A stretch of DNA of 14,355 bases. Source: Balneolaceae bacterium (lineage in GTDB: Bacteria > Bacteroidota > Rhodothermia > Balneolales > Balneolaceae). Shown one piece after another: positions 5,359 to 12,708 of the stretch. Each line of letters starts with the position of its first letter. The first letter of the stretch is position 1. Made by a program: the position numbers and the translations under genes. The stretch lies in the NCBI GenBank assembly GCA_007123785.1, contig SLGL01000400.1, positions 1-14,355 on the forward strand, in the 5' to 3' direction. The notes beneath the pieces were generated by a model that had not been told where the DNA came from, searched no databases, and saw only the letters and a program-made list of their open reading frames with translations.

Positions 5359-6813
5359 GATATATCCAGATTAACATCACCGGATGATGCCATGTTTCTC
5401 CTGCTGAGAAAAGCTGCAAAATTACCGCTTGAACTGCTCGCTATCCCGCTAGTAATGGCACAGCGGGATTATTCGCGTCAGTGGCTGAAGGTCGGGCTCT
5501 TCAGTTTACTTCTTTCCGGACTCTTTTCACTGATCATTGTACTGGCCCGCACTCCGGGTATTGCAGGCCTCATAAACGATCCAATGTTTGCCCGTAAATC
5601 TCTTGTCCTGCATGTGGATTTTGCACTGGTTGTATGGTTTTATGCATTTCTGGCTGCACTCTATTTCTCACTCACCCGAAGAATAAATATCTACCTTTTT
5701 ACGGCCGGTCTGAAACTGGCTTTGTTTGGGACTTTTTTAATGATGGTTCCGGTATTCATCCCGGGTGCTGAACCCATTCTGGCAAACTATATTCCGGTTT
5801 TGGATCACCCGTTATTTCTGGCTGGATTGATAATTTTAGGAGCAGGATTTGTTCTCACATTCCTGAACAGTGTGGTACAAAACTCTGGTTCCATAGAGCG
5901 GGTCATGCCTTCCTACTATTCCGAACGTGCATCAGAAACGGTCCGGGTTGCCGGAATGATCGTGATGATTGCCACGGGAACCATTATTACTTCGGCAATC
6001 ATCACTCCGGAGGTTTCCGGAAGAATCTTCTTTTATGAGCTGACCATGTGGGGAGGCGGCCATATTCTACAGTTTGCCAATGTGTTGGGAATGATCACCG
6101 TGTGGCTGATTCTTGCAAAAAAAATTACAGGCAAAGAGGTTGTTTCGGCGAGTATAAACAGAGGGTTGATCTGGATTCTTGCTATTCCCGCGGCTCTTTC
6201 TCCCTTGCTGATGATTCAGGGAACCACTTCTCAGCTCTATTACGCTGGTTTCACCCAGTTGATGCGCTGGTTCATCTTTCCCGTGGTTACTGTTTATCTG
6301 ATTCTGGTGATCCGTGCCATCTGGAAAAACAGTCGCTCGGAAAACCGACCCGGTTCGCTCTTTTCCAGCCTTTGTTTCAACGGGTTTTTTGTAAGCGCAC
6401 TGCTGACTGTTACCGGATTTATTCTCGGAGCAATGATCCGGGGTTCCAGCACGCTGATTCCCGCCCATTACCACGCATCCCTTGGCGGAGTTACAGTGGC
6501 TTACATGACTATGGTGTTCATTATGATGAGTGAATACGGTTATTCAGTCAAAAAGCCGGGAGACATTCGCTGGATGAACATGCAGCCCCTCCTGTTCGGG
6601 CTTGGCCAGACCATCTTTGTGATCGGCTTTGCTTATGCCGGCCTGATGGGCATGGGACGCAAAATGTTCGGGCAGGATCAGAATATCCACACCATCGAAG
6701 CGGTCATTGGCCTGGGACTGATGAGTATCGGTGGAATACTGGCGATGGCCGGCGGCATCCTTTTTATTTATATCGTGATAAAATCATACAAAAACCGACA
6801 ACAAACTGACTGA
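5350..6813 (+). CDS. Heme-copper-oxidase-like membrane subunit lacking the helix VII His pair
   Basis: A protein of 487 residues (from GTG) with about 12 membrane segments, related to subunit I of heme-copper oxidases and NO reductases. Numbering from GTG: H88 in LHVDFALVVW (helix II heme ligand), H238 in GGGHILQFANV (helix VI), and H373/H375 in IPAHYHASLGG (helix X, ligands of the two hemes). The HH pair of helix VII, which binds the active-site copper or iron, is absent; that region reads TSQLYYAGFTQLMRW. No tyrosine follows the helix VI His at +4. It may bind two hemes without a normal active site and act in electron transfer, or have a changed catalytic centre. The first member of the operon, its stop lies 2 bp before the next gene. 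The GTG start lies in an operator palindrome just after the predicted transcription start; ATG 5392 (residue 15) is the more likely start. Confidence 0.8.
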   Translation: MSIDISRLTSPDDAMFLLLRKAAKLPLELLAIPLVMAQRDYSRQWLKVGLFSLLLSGLFSLIIVLARTPGIAGLINDPMFARKSLVLHVDFALVVWFYAFLAALYFSLTRRINIYLFTAGLKLALFGTFLMMVPVFIPGAEPILANYIPVLDHPLFLAGLIILGAGFVLTFLNSVVQNSGSIERVMPSYYSERASETVRVAGMIVMIATGTIITSAIITPEVSGRIFFYELTMWGGGHILQFANVLGMITVWLILAKKITGKEVVSASINRGLIWILAIPAALSPLLMIQGTTSQLYYAGFTQLMRWFIFPVVTVYLILVIRAIWKNSRSENRPGSLFSSLCFNGFFVSALLTVTGFILGAMIRGSSTLIPAHYHASLGGVTVAYMTMVFIMMSEYGYSVKKPGDIRWMNMQPLLFGLGQTIFVIGFAYAGLMGMGRKMFGQDQNIHTIEAVIGLGLMSIGGILAMAGGILFIYIVIKSYKNRQQTD

Positions 6814-6815
6814 TC

Positions 6816-6962
6816 ATGGAAAAAGAAAAAATACATCCAATTCAGAAGTTCATGGATAACATCTGGCTGTTGTTGGCTCTCGGGCTGGCGATACCGATAC
6901 TTTCCTACACCATGTGGGGGATTATCGAATTGATGAACATTCCACAAGGAACCTTACCGTAA
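6816..6962 (+). CDS. Single-TM small protein of the oxidase/NO reductase operon (48 aa)
   Basis: An ATG at 6816, two bases after the previous stop, opens 48 codons ending at a TAA (6960-6962). The protein has a charged N-terminus (MEKEKIHPIQKFMDN), one membrane helix (IWLLLALGLAIPILSYTMWGIIELM) and a short tail. The 22-bp gap to the CuA subunit gene, same strand, places it within the operon. Small single-helix subunits are common in heme-copper oxidases (for example in ba3 and cbb3 enzymes), so a structural subunit or assembly factor is likely. Sequence family not recognised. Confidence 0.75.
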   Translation: MEKEKIHPIQKFMDNIWLLLALGLAIPILSYTMWGIIELMNIPQGTLP

Positions 6963-6984
6963 CCAAAAATCAATCCAAAGAAAA

Positions 6985-7515
6985 ATGAGCATATTTCATC
7001 CCAAAGGAAACTGGTACCGTCCGCCAACAGGAACTGAACGGTTATGGGTTGGCCTGGCATTGGCTTGGTGCCTGGTCATGTCGATCACCATGCCCTGGTG
7101 GCATTTTCAGGGAAAACAAAATGCACCGCAGACTACTTATGAAGTCGATCCCAGCGCATTTATCCAGCGCGTGAATCAATTTGTGGAAACCAACCGTGTT
7201 GGTGAAATGAATAATGTCCCAATTGTCGAACCTGAACCAGGGGGTGATGCCTACCTCCTAGGCCAGATGTGGCAGTGGTATCCGGTGCTGAAACTGAAAA
7301 AAGATCAAACCTACCGGATTCATGTCTCCTCGGCCGATCTCCAGCACGGCCTGTCCATACTGCCGATCAACATGAATATTCACGTATTACCGGGATACGA
7401 CTATGTGATGGAGATTACACCTACAACAGCGGGTGAGTTCAGCCTTATCTGCAACGAATTCTGTGGAATAGGACACCACCGGATGACCGGTAAAATTATT
7501 GTAGAAGAAACCTAA
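6985..7515 (+). CDS. CuA-containing subunit II of a heme-copper NO reductase/oxidase
   Basis: A 176-residue protein with one N-terminal membrane helix (LWVGLALAWCLVMSITMPW) and a periplasmic cupredoxin domain. All dinuclear CuA ligands are present: H121 in LQHGLS, C156 and C160, H164 and M167 in CNEFCGIGHHRM (E158 supplies a backbone ligand). The domain ends as in the short subunit II of Thermus ba3 oxidase (NMNIHVLPG ... GEFSLIC), and no cytochrome c domain is fused. CuA receives electrons from a soluble donor such as cytochrome c and passes them to heme in subunit I. The gene lies 12 bp before the catalytic subunit gene. With subunit I lacking the active-site Tyr, the pair best fits a CuA-type NO reductase (eNOR or NorS of sNOR). 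Confidence 0.9.
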   Translation: MSIFHPKGNWYRPPTGTERLWVGLALAWCLVMSITMPWWHFQGKQNAPQTTYEVDPSAFIQRVNQFVETNRVGEMNNVPIVEPEPGGDAYLLGQMWQWYPVLKLKKDQTYRIHVSSADLQHGLSILPINMNIHVLPGYDYVMEITPTTAGEFSLICNEFCGIGHHRMTGKIIVEET

Positions 7516-7527
7516 AAACCTGATGCT

Positions 7528-9255
7528 ATGAGTACTGAAACAGTTAAAGCGGCAGCCCACCGTGTTTGCGAAACCACCGGCTTGTCGATCTTCCTGAAAG
7601 CCCAGTTTTTTGTAAAAATTAATGCTGTACTGGCGGTGATTTTCCTACTGGTGGGAGGGATTGCGGCCCTTCTGCTGGCTCTGACACGCTGGTCGAACGT
7701 GATGCTTCTGAACGACATCTGGTATTACCGGATGATTACCCTGCACGGAGTAAATATGCTGGTGTTCTGGATCATATTTTTTGAGATGGCCATTCTCTAT
7801 TTTGCAAGCACTACCCTGCTGAATACGAAGATGTTCTCGAAAAAGCTGGCCCATGTATCGCTTGCGCTAATGGTGGCCGGTGCGGTTGTAACGAACTATA
7901 TTATCCTGAAAGGCCAGGCCGATGTGATGCTGACTTCCTATCCTCCGCTGGAAGCACATCCTCTTTTCTACCTGGGAATTATCCTGTTTGCTGTCGGTGC
8001 ACTGCTGGTTGCTTTTAACTTTTTTGCCACCCTTTATATTGCGAAAAAGAATAAAACCTACGAAGGGTCAATGCCATTGGTGACATTCGGTGCAGCGACG
8101 GCAGCTATTATTGCAGTTGTGGCACTTCTGCACGGTGCCGCTGCCCTGGTACCCACTTTCTTCTGGTCGATGGGCTGGATGGAGATGATGGATCCCGGAG
8201 TATATCGCCTTCTTTGGTGGGGCCTTGGCCATCACTCCCAGCAAATTAATGTGGCAGCGATGGTATCGGTCTGGTATTTCGTGGCAACGATGAGTACCGG
8301 CGCTAAACCGCTGAATGAAACGGTATGCCGCGGTGCGTTTATTCTTTATATCCTGTTCATCAATCTGGCGGCTGCACATCATCTCCTGGTTGATCCGGGG
8401 CTCAGCTCCGAGTGGAAAATCTGGAACACATCCTATGCGATGTACCTTGCTGTACTCGCTTCGATGATCCACGGATACACCGTTCCCGCCTCGATGGAAG
8501 TGGCCATGCGCCGCAAGGGTTACAATAAGGGAATCTTCGGATGGTTTGCCAAACTGCCCTGGAAAGATCCCGGCTTCTCAGCTGTGGCACTTTCCGCCAT
8601 CATCTTCGGATTTATCGGAGGGATTACCGGCGTAACTCTTGGCACAGAGCAGATCAATATTATGGCTCATAACACACTCCGAATTCCTGGCCACTTCCAC
8701 GCAACGGTTGTCGGTGGAACCACTCTCGCATTTATGGGACTCTGCTATTACCTGGTACCACTGATTTTCCAGAAAGATTTCTATATGAAAAAACTGGCAC
8801 GAATTCAGCCCTGGCTTTTCGGGGGTGGTATCGTGTTGATGTCGTTTGGAATGTCGTTTGCCGGAACCTATGGAGTACCACGCAGAACCTACGACAGTGA
8901 TTTCGGCGGGGCGATCCTCGAAACCGGTTTTGATCCCATTGCCCATATTTTCCTCGGTTTACTTGGAGTGGGCGGTGTGATCGCATTTGTTGGTCTGCTG
9001 CTGTTCCTTGTACTGATAGTGTCAGCCGTCTTCTTTGGCCCGTCCATCAAAGGGCAAAAGATGCCAACCTGGCAAACGGATAGAGAGCAAAAAATGACAG
9101 ATGACCTCATCAGTAAAGGATACGAGGAAGAAGGAAAGGATTACCATATTAAAACACCCGGCACGATCGCACTGGTACTGATCTTCCTGCTCAGTTTTGC
9201 CATCTACTATTTTGCCAATTGGGCGGCACTGGCTGATCTCTGGCATATTCGCTAA
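7528..9255 (+). CDS. Catalytic subunit I, probable CuA-type nitric oxide reductase (eNOR/sNOR-like)
   Basis: A protein of 575 residues with about 13-14 membrane segments. Heme ligands: H73 in TLHGVNMLVFW (helix II), H389 and H391 in IPGHFHATVVGG (helix X). The second metal is bound by H235 in GHHSQQINVAAM (helix VI) and H284/H285 in AAAHHLLVDPG (helix VII). In oxygen-reducing enzymes of this superfamily a tyrosine four residues after the helix VI His is cross-linked to it; here that place is Q239. Loss of the tyrosine is the defining feature of NO reductase members. The classical Glu-rich helix VI motif of cNOR and qNOR is also absent, so it belongs among the CuA-linked families described as eNOR, sNOR and relatives (recalled from the literature; Rhodothermus has an eNOR). 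Predicted reaction: 2 NO + 2 e- + 2 H+ to N2O + H2O. Annotation as an ordinary cytochrome c oxidase would probably be wrong. Confidence 0.8.
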   Translation: MSTETVKAAAHRVCETTGLSIFLKAQFFVKINAVLAVIFLLVGGIAALLLALTRWSNVMLLNDIWYYRMITLHGVNMLVFWIIFFEMAILYFASTTLLNTKMFSKKLAHVSLALMVAGAVVTNYIILKGQADVMLTSYPPLEAHPLFYLGIILFAVGALLVAFNFFATLYIAKKNKTYEGSMPLVTFGAATAAIIAVVALLHGAAALVPTFFWSMGWMEMMDPGVYRLLWWGLGHHSQQINVAAMVSVWYFVATMSTGAKPLNETVCRGAFILYILFINLAAAHHLLVDPGLSSEWKIWNTSYAMYLAVLASMIHGYTVPASMEVAMRRKGYNKGIFGWFAKLPWKDPGFSAVALSAIIFGFIGGITGVTLGTEQINIMAHNTLRIPGHFHATVVGGTTLAFMGLCYYLVPLIFQKDFYMKKLARIQPWLFGGGIVLMSFGMSFAGTYGVPRRTYDSDFGGAILETGFDPIAHIFLGLLGVGGVIAFVGLLLFLVLIVSAVFFGPSIKGQKMPTWQTDREQKMTDDLISKGYEEEGKDYHIKTPGTIALVLIFLLSFAIYYFANWAALADLWHIR

Positions 9256-9397
9256 AAAAATAAAGATCCATCCTGATAAAGAATTCATAAGAATTATAAA
9301 GGAATCCCGCCACTATCTGAAATGGTATGGGTGAAAAAGGGTGGATCAAAAAGAAAAACTGACTTCGCAATATTGAAAATAAATTAATCCGAAAACC
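9256..9397. other. 142-bp intergenic gap inside the operon, with a long-range inverted repeat
   Basis: GATCCATCC (9265-9273) can pair with GGGTGGATC (9339-9347), with one G-T wobble, enclosing about 65 bases. A 21-codon ORF (9322-9387) is open but has no supporting features. The gap may hold an RNA structure affecting expression of the genes downstream, or a weak internal promoter; I see no clear promoter. Confidence 0.3.
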
Positions 9398-10339
9398 ATG
9401 TTCGAACGCCTGGAAAACTATTTTATATCGTGGCGGTTTCCTGTTTTTATGCTGGCAACGCTGCTGCTCTCCTGGATCCTGATCTTGTTCATGGCATTCG
9501 TACCGGTCACCGACTCTGCCTGGGGAGCATTTGCAGAGGATTTCAAAGTGTGGTGTTTCGGTTACAATCCCGAAACCGGCAGCTTTCAGTGGATTTACAT
9601 GTTTATGTTCACCATTAACCCGTTCATCCTGGTTCTGGTTATTATTTTTGTTTGGCTTGAGCCACTCAAAGAGGTGATCCGTTCTCCGCAAATCATCAAA
9701 TTCCATACAGGAATGGCAGGACTGCTGGTTTTGGTTGTCAGCGCCTCATTTTTGCTGATGTATGAAGTGCCGGCCGAAGAGGATTTCAGGTTTCGGCCGG
9801 ACGCCCTGAGAGTTTCCCTGACCCCTCCCGAATTCAACCTGATTAACCATAAAGAGGAAGAAATCAGCCTTGAAGATTACAAAGGGCAGGTTGTGGTGAT
9901 CACATCGGTCTATGCCTCATGTGCGGATACCTGTCCGATGATCCTGGATCAGGTAAAACGAACCCTCGAACGGCTCACCCCGGAGGAGCGTAAAGAAGTG
10001 GTGCTGATGGCCATTACCATGCAGCCCGAAAAAGACACGCCCGAACTGCTCAGCCAGATAGCAAGATTTTACCGGCTGGATGAATACCACGCACACCTGC
10101 TCACAGGCGATGTGGACTATGTGAATCATCTGCTGGACAGGCTGAATGTGAGCCGTTCAGAGCGGCCCGGTTCATTCGACATTGACCACGCAAACCTCTT
10201 CATGTTGATCGACCGCGAAGGCACCCTGGCTTTTCGATTTACTCTTGGCGAACGCCAGGAAGATTGGATGACCGAAGCTCTGCGCGTTTTGATCCGTGAA
10301 GAGATCCCGGGCAGTTTGACTGACGTTTTAAAAAAGTGA
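9398..10339 (+). CDS. Three-TM membrane domain fused to an SCO1/SenC copper chaperone
   Basis: Residues 1-125 contain three membrane helices (about 14-36, 64-88 and 104-122); residues 130-313 form a thioredoxin-like SCO domain. The copper ligands C175-x3-C179 (SCADTCPM) and H264 (DIDHANLF) are intact. SCO proteins deliver copper to, or keep reduced, the CuA centre of subunit II in the periplasm. The usual SCO protein has one anchor helix; three here make an unusual fusion. Gene order (CuA subunit, catalytic subunit, SCO) matches norSY-senC clusters. The ATG at 9398 is the first in a long open frame and begins a good membrane domain. Confidence 0.9.
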   Translation: MFERLENYFISWRFPVFMLATLLLSWILILFMAFVPVTDSAWGAFAEDFKVWCFGYNPETGSFQWIYMFMFTINPFILVLVIIFVWLEPLKEVIRSPQIIKFHTGMAGLLVLVVSASFLLMYEVPAEEDFRFRPDALRVSLTPPEFNLINHKEEEISLEDYKGQVVVITSVYASCADTCPMILDQVKRTLERLTPEERKEVVLMAITMQPEKDTPELLSQIARFYRLDEYHAHLLTGDVDYVNHLLDRLNVSRSERPGSFDIDHANLFMLIDREGTLAFRFTLGERQEDWMTEALRVLIREEIPGSLTDVLKK

Positions 10340-10464
10340 AAAGAGCATAACCTTAACATAGTGGAAGTGTTACGCTTGTACTCCTGCAGTGACTCTATTT
10401 TTTTAAAATCCCGGGCATTTAAGCTTGTCCTTCATTCATCAACGGAAAACGATAAATAGTTAAA
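10340..10464. other. 125-bp intergenic gap before the cytochrome b fusion gene
   Basis: No gene is visible. The stretch has a T/A run (CTATTTTTTTAAAAT, near 10396-10410) just after CTGCAG, not preceded by a clear stem, so a terminator is not supported. The spacing is large for a tight operon, so the fusion gene may have its own promoter, though it keeps strand and theme. Confidence 0.3.
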
Positions 10465-12636
10465 ATGGCAGAAGAATCCGGAAATCATAACGACCTTGAA
10501 GCCAAAGAGAGCTATTGGAACTGGAAGGAGTTCAAAACCAATGTGGTGAAAGCTTCCGATGCCGGACCGGATGCATCGATGCGGGGAAGGCGCTTACTGG
10601 ACGGGGCTGACCGCTGGTTTCGGAAGCTTGATGGCATCACCCATCGATTCATTCCCGAAGGCTATCATCCCTTCATTCAGGCCGGAGCCATTGCCAATTT
10701 CATGTTTGCCGTGGCCGTACTGACCGGCTTTGCCCTTCTGCTATGGTACAGTCCGAGCGTGCACTATGCCTATGATTCAGTGGCATCAATGGCGGATAAG
10801 CCCTACACAGCAGAGCTGATGAGAAGCCTTCATCGCTACAGTTCTGATGCTTTCATGCTTTTTGTGATTTTCCACGCATTTAAAGTGTTTTTTGGAGCTC
10901 GTTTTACAGGATCTCGCTGGCTGGCGTGGATTACAGGAATTATCGGGCTGATTATAATCTGGTTTGACGGCTGGCTGGGTTATTGGCTGGTTTGGGATGA
11001 ACGGGGAGCGATGATTGCTACGGCAACCGCCAAAATGGTGGATGTGCTCCCCTTCTTCGCCGAACCACTCAAAGCTTCGTTTTTGACGGACGACAGTTTC
11101 AACTCTGTACTTTTTCTGATCGTCTTTTTCCTGCACATGCTCATACCAATCGGCTTTTGCATCGCCGCCTGGCTGCATGTGTCGCGGCTAAACAAACCGA
11201 TGTTTTTTACAAATTTCCGGTTTTCGATGATTTTACTGGCATCCCTCATCGCTGTGTCACTTCTGTTCCCCGCAGATATCGAAGGGAGGGCTGATCTGAT
11301 GTCAGCTCCTGAAAATGTCTCAGGTGATTATTTTTTTCTTCTGCCTCTCATTCTGACCGAAAGGCTGCAAGGCGGTACATTATGGCTGCTGTTTCTGGGC
11401 GGATTTCTGTTTCTGTCGGCGATGCCCTGGCTGATGAAGCGGCGAAAAAAAGAGGGCAAGCCAGTAGTTAACGAGATAAAGTGTACCGGATGTTTGCAAT
11501 GTTTTTACGATTGTCCCTACAACGCCATTTCGATGGTTCCGCGGCAGGAAGGGAATCCAAAAAAGAGCGAATTTGTGGCGGAGATTGATCACTCCATTTG
11601 TGTTTCCTGCGGAATCTGTGTGGGTTCCTGTGATCCCGTTGCCATCGATTATCCCAATCTCTCCCCGTGGGAAATCCGGCGTAAGCTGGATCGCTGGCTT
11701 GATGAAGAGAACCGTTCGTTTGAAGGGCAGTACGTGGCGTTCGTATGCGGAAACAGCGCGGGAAGCTCCCTTACAATCGACTCGGAAACGGGGCATTGCC
11801 GGGAGATGCCCGGATACCTGGTGAGCACGCTGCCCTGTGCAGGTTGGATACATCCCGTACTGATTGAACGGGCTCTGAAAAAGGGAGCGGAAGGTGTTCT
11901 GGTAATGGGATGCGAATCTGATCCCGATTTTCGTCTTGGCGCCGACTGGCTGGGTGACCGTATGGAAGGAGAACGGCATCCTGAATTTAGAAAAGACCGC
12001 TATCAGAAAGACCAAATTCTTTTTCTGAAAATGGATAAACCCGAATTCAATAAGTTCCTCAATGAAGCGCAGCAATTCAGGAGCCAAAAAAAATCCGACA
12101 ATGAAAACGGAAAGAAAAATCGACCCGTCTGGAAAACGGCACTGGCAGGAGTACTCATCACAGCAATACTTGCCGCAGTGATGATCTGGCCCAGTTCTGC
12201 CGGAATTCCCCTTCCCGAAAGAGATTCCGAATTGGTTATTTCATTCCGTACTGAAGGAGCTCCGGTCTATGCCGAAGAGAGTCCGGATGAAGGTGTGCCG
12301 CGGCACATGCAGCGCGATGATGTGCAGCAGGTGGAACGCCGTTCCGATGTGGCAGTTCGGATATCGTCTGCAGGAGAAGTGCTTTTTGAAGATACCTTCA
12401 AGCCGAAAGGAATATTCCGTCGAGGTTACAGCAGCGGTATCATTACCATTCCGCTTGATCCGGGAAGCCATCAAATAGAAGTACAGTTCGGTGATTTTAT
12501 AGATGATGAAATAGAGTGGAAGCGATCCGGCAAGCGAGAACTTCATCTTGAAACGGGAGAACGGGTGGTACTGCTCTATAACGAGCAGCAGGGTTTTCGC
12601 TGGTATGAGAGAAACCGGGCTTCTAAGGAAGAATAA
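10465..12636 (+). CDS. Cytochrome b - 2x[4Fe-4S] ferredoxin - MvhD-like - TM/beta domain fusion protein
   Basis: A 723-residue redox fusion. Residues about 55-245 are a cytochrome b of the bc1/b6 N-terminal type: two H-x13-H pairs, H123/H137 and H224/H238, bind two hemes across the membrane. Two or three further helices follow to about 330. Residues 335-395 carry two ferredoxin motifs, C340-x2-C343-x2-C346-x3-C350 and C379-x2-C382-x2-C385-x3-C389, each followed by a Pro-type residue as usual. Residues about 420-525 resemble MvhD, the delta subunit of F420-non-reducing hydrogenase/heterodisulfide reductase systems (AFVCGN at C428, STLPCAGWIHP at C458, GVLVMGCES at C483). Residues 557-578 are a membrane helix, and the last 140 residues form a probably periplasmic beta domain. 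It may transfer electrons between a low-potential cytoplasmic donor, quinone and the NO reductase chain; this is inferred. No catalytic hydrogenase or HdrA gene is in view. Confidence 0.8.
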   Translation: MAEESGNHNDLEAKESYWNWKEFKTNVVKASDAGPDASMRGRRLLDGADRWFRKLDGITHRFIPEGYHPFIQAGAIANFMFAVAVLTGFALLLWYSPSVHYAYDSVASMADKPYTAELMRSLHRYSSDAFMLFVIFHAFKVFFGARFTGSRWLAWITGIIGLIIIWFDGWLGYWLVWDERGAMIATATAKMVDVLPFFAEPLKASFLTDDSFNSVLFLIVFFLHMLIPIGFCIAAWLHVSRLNKPMFFTNFRFSMILLASLIAVSLLFPADIEGRADLMSAPENVSGDYFFLLPLILTERLQGGTLWLLFLGGFLFLSAMPWLMKRRKKEGKPVVNEIKCTGCLQCFYDCPYNAISMVPRQEGNPKKSEFVAEIDHSICVSCGICVGSCDPVAIDYPNLSPWEIRRKLDRWLDEENRSFEGQYVAFVCGNSAGSSLTIDSETGHCREMPGYLVSTLPCAGWIHPVLIERALKKGAEGVLVMGCESDPDFRLGADWLGDRMEGERHPEFRKDRYQKDQILFLKMDKPEFNKFLNEAQQFRSQKKSDNENGKKNRPVWKTALAGVLITAILAAVMIWPSSAGIPLPERDSELVISFRTEGAPVYAEESPDEGVPRHMQRDDVQQVERRSDVAVRISSAGEVLFEDTFKPKGIFRRGYSSGIITIPLDPGSHQIEVQFGDFIDDEIEWKRSGKRELHLETGERVVLLYNEQQGFRWYERNRASKEE

Positions 12637-12676
12637 ATCGGTTTGATTAAAAATTCGCACTTGAAGTTAAAAAAGG

Positions 12677-12705
12677 TTATTCGTATTTGAGATTTAAACT
12701 ATAAT
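12677..12705 (+). promoter_or_regulatory. Possible promoter of the VOC protein gene
   Basis: A perfect TATAAT (12700-12705) lies 17 bp after a weak TTATTC (12677-12682). A transcript from it would start near 12712, after the ATG at 12709, which would favour the ATG at 12721 as the true start of the VOC protein. The -35 match is poor, so this rests mostly on the -10 box. Confidence 0.3.
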
Positions 12706-12708
12706 CAA

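Noticed and set aside
8578..8946. Minus-strand open frame of 122 codons inside the catalytic subunit gene
   Set aside because: It is the complementary shadow of a well-supported membrane protein gene and has no recognisable domain.
7528..9255. Annotation as a cbb3-type or ordinary cytochrome c oxidase
   Set aside because: The active-site Tyr position is Gln and subunit II carries CuA; cbb3 enzymes have cytochrome c subunits and a Tyr from another helix.
9322..9387. A 21-codon ORF in the gap before the SCO gene
   Set aside because: It is short and lysine-rich, with no ribosome binding site and no recognisable feature; it overlaps the right arm of an inverted repeat.
11380..12087. Minus-strand open frame of 235 codons inside the cytochrome b fusion gene
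   Set aside because: It lies opposite the ferredoxin and MvhD-like domains, whose motifs are clear on the plus strand; its own sequence shows no motif.
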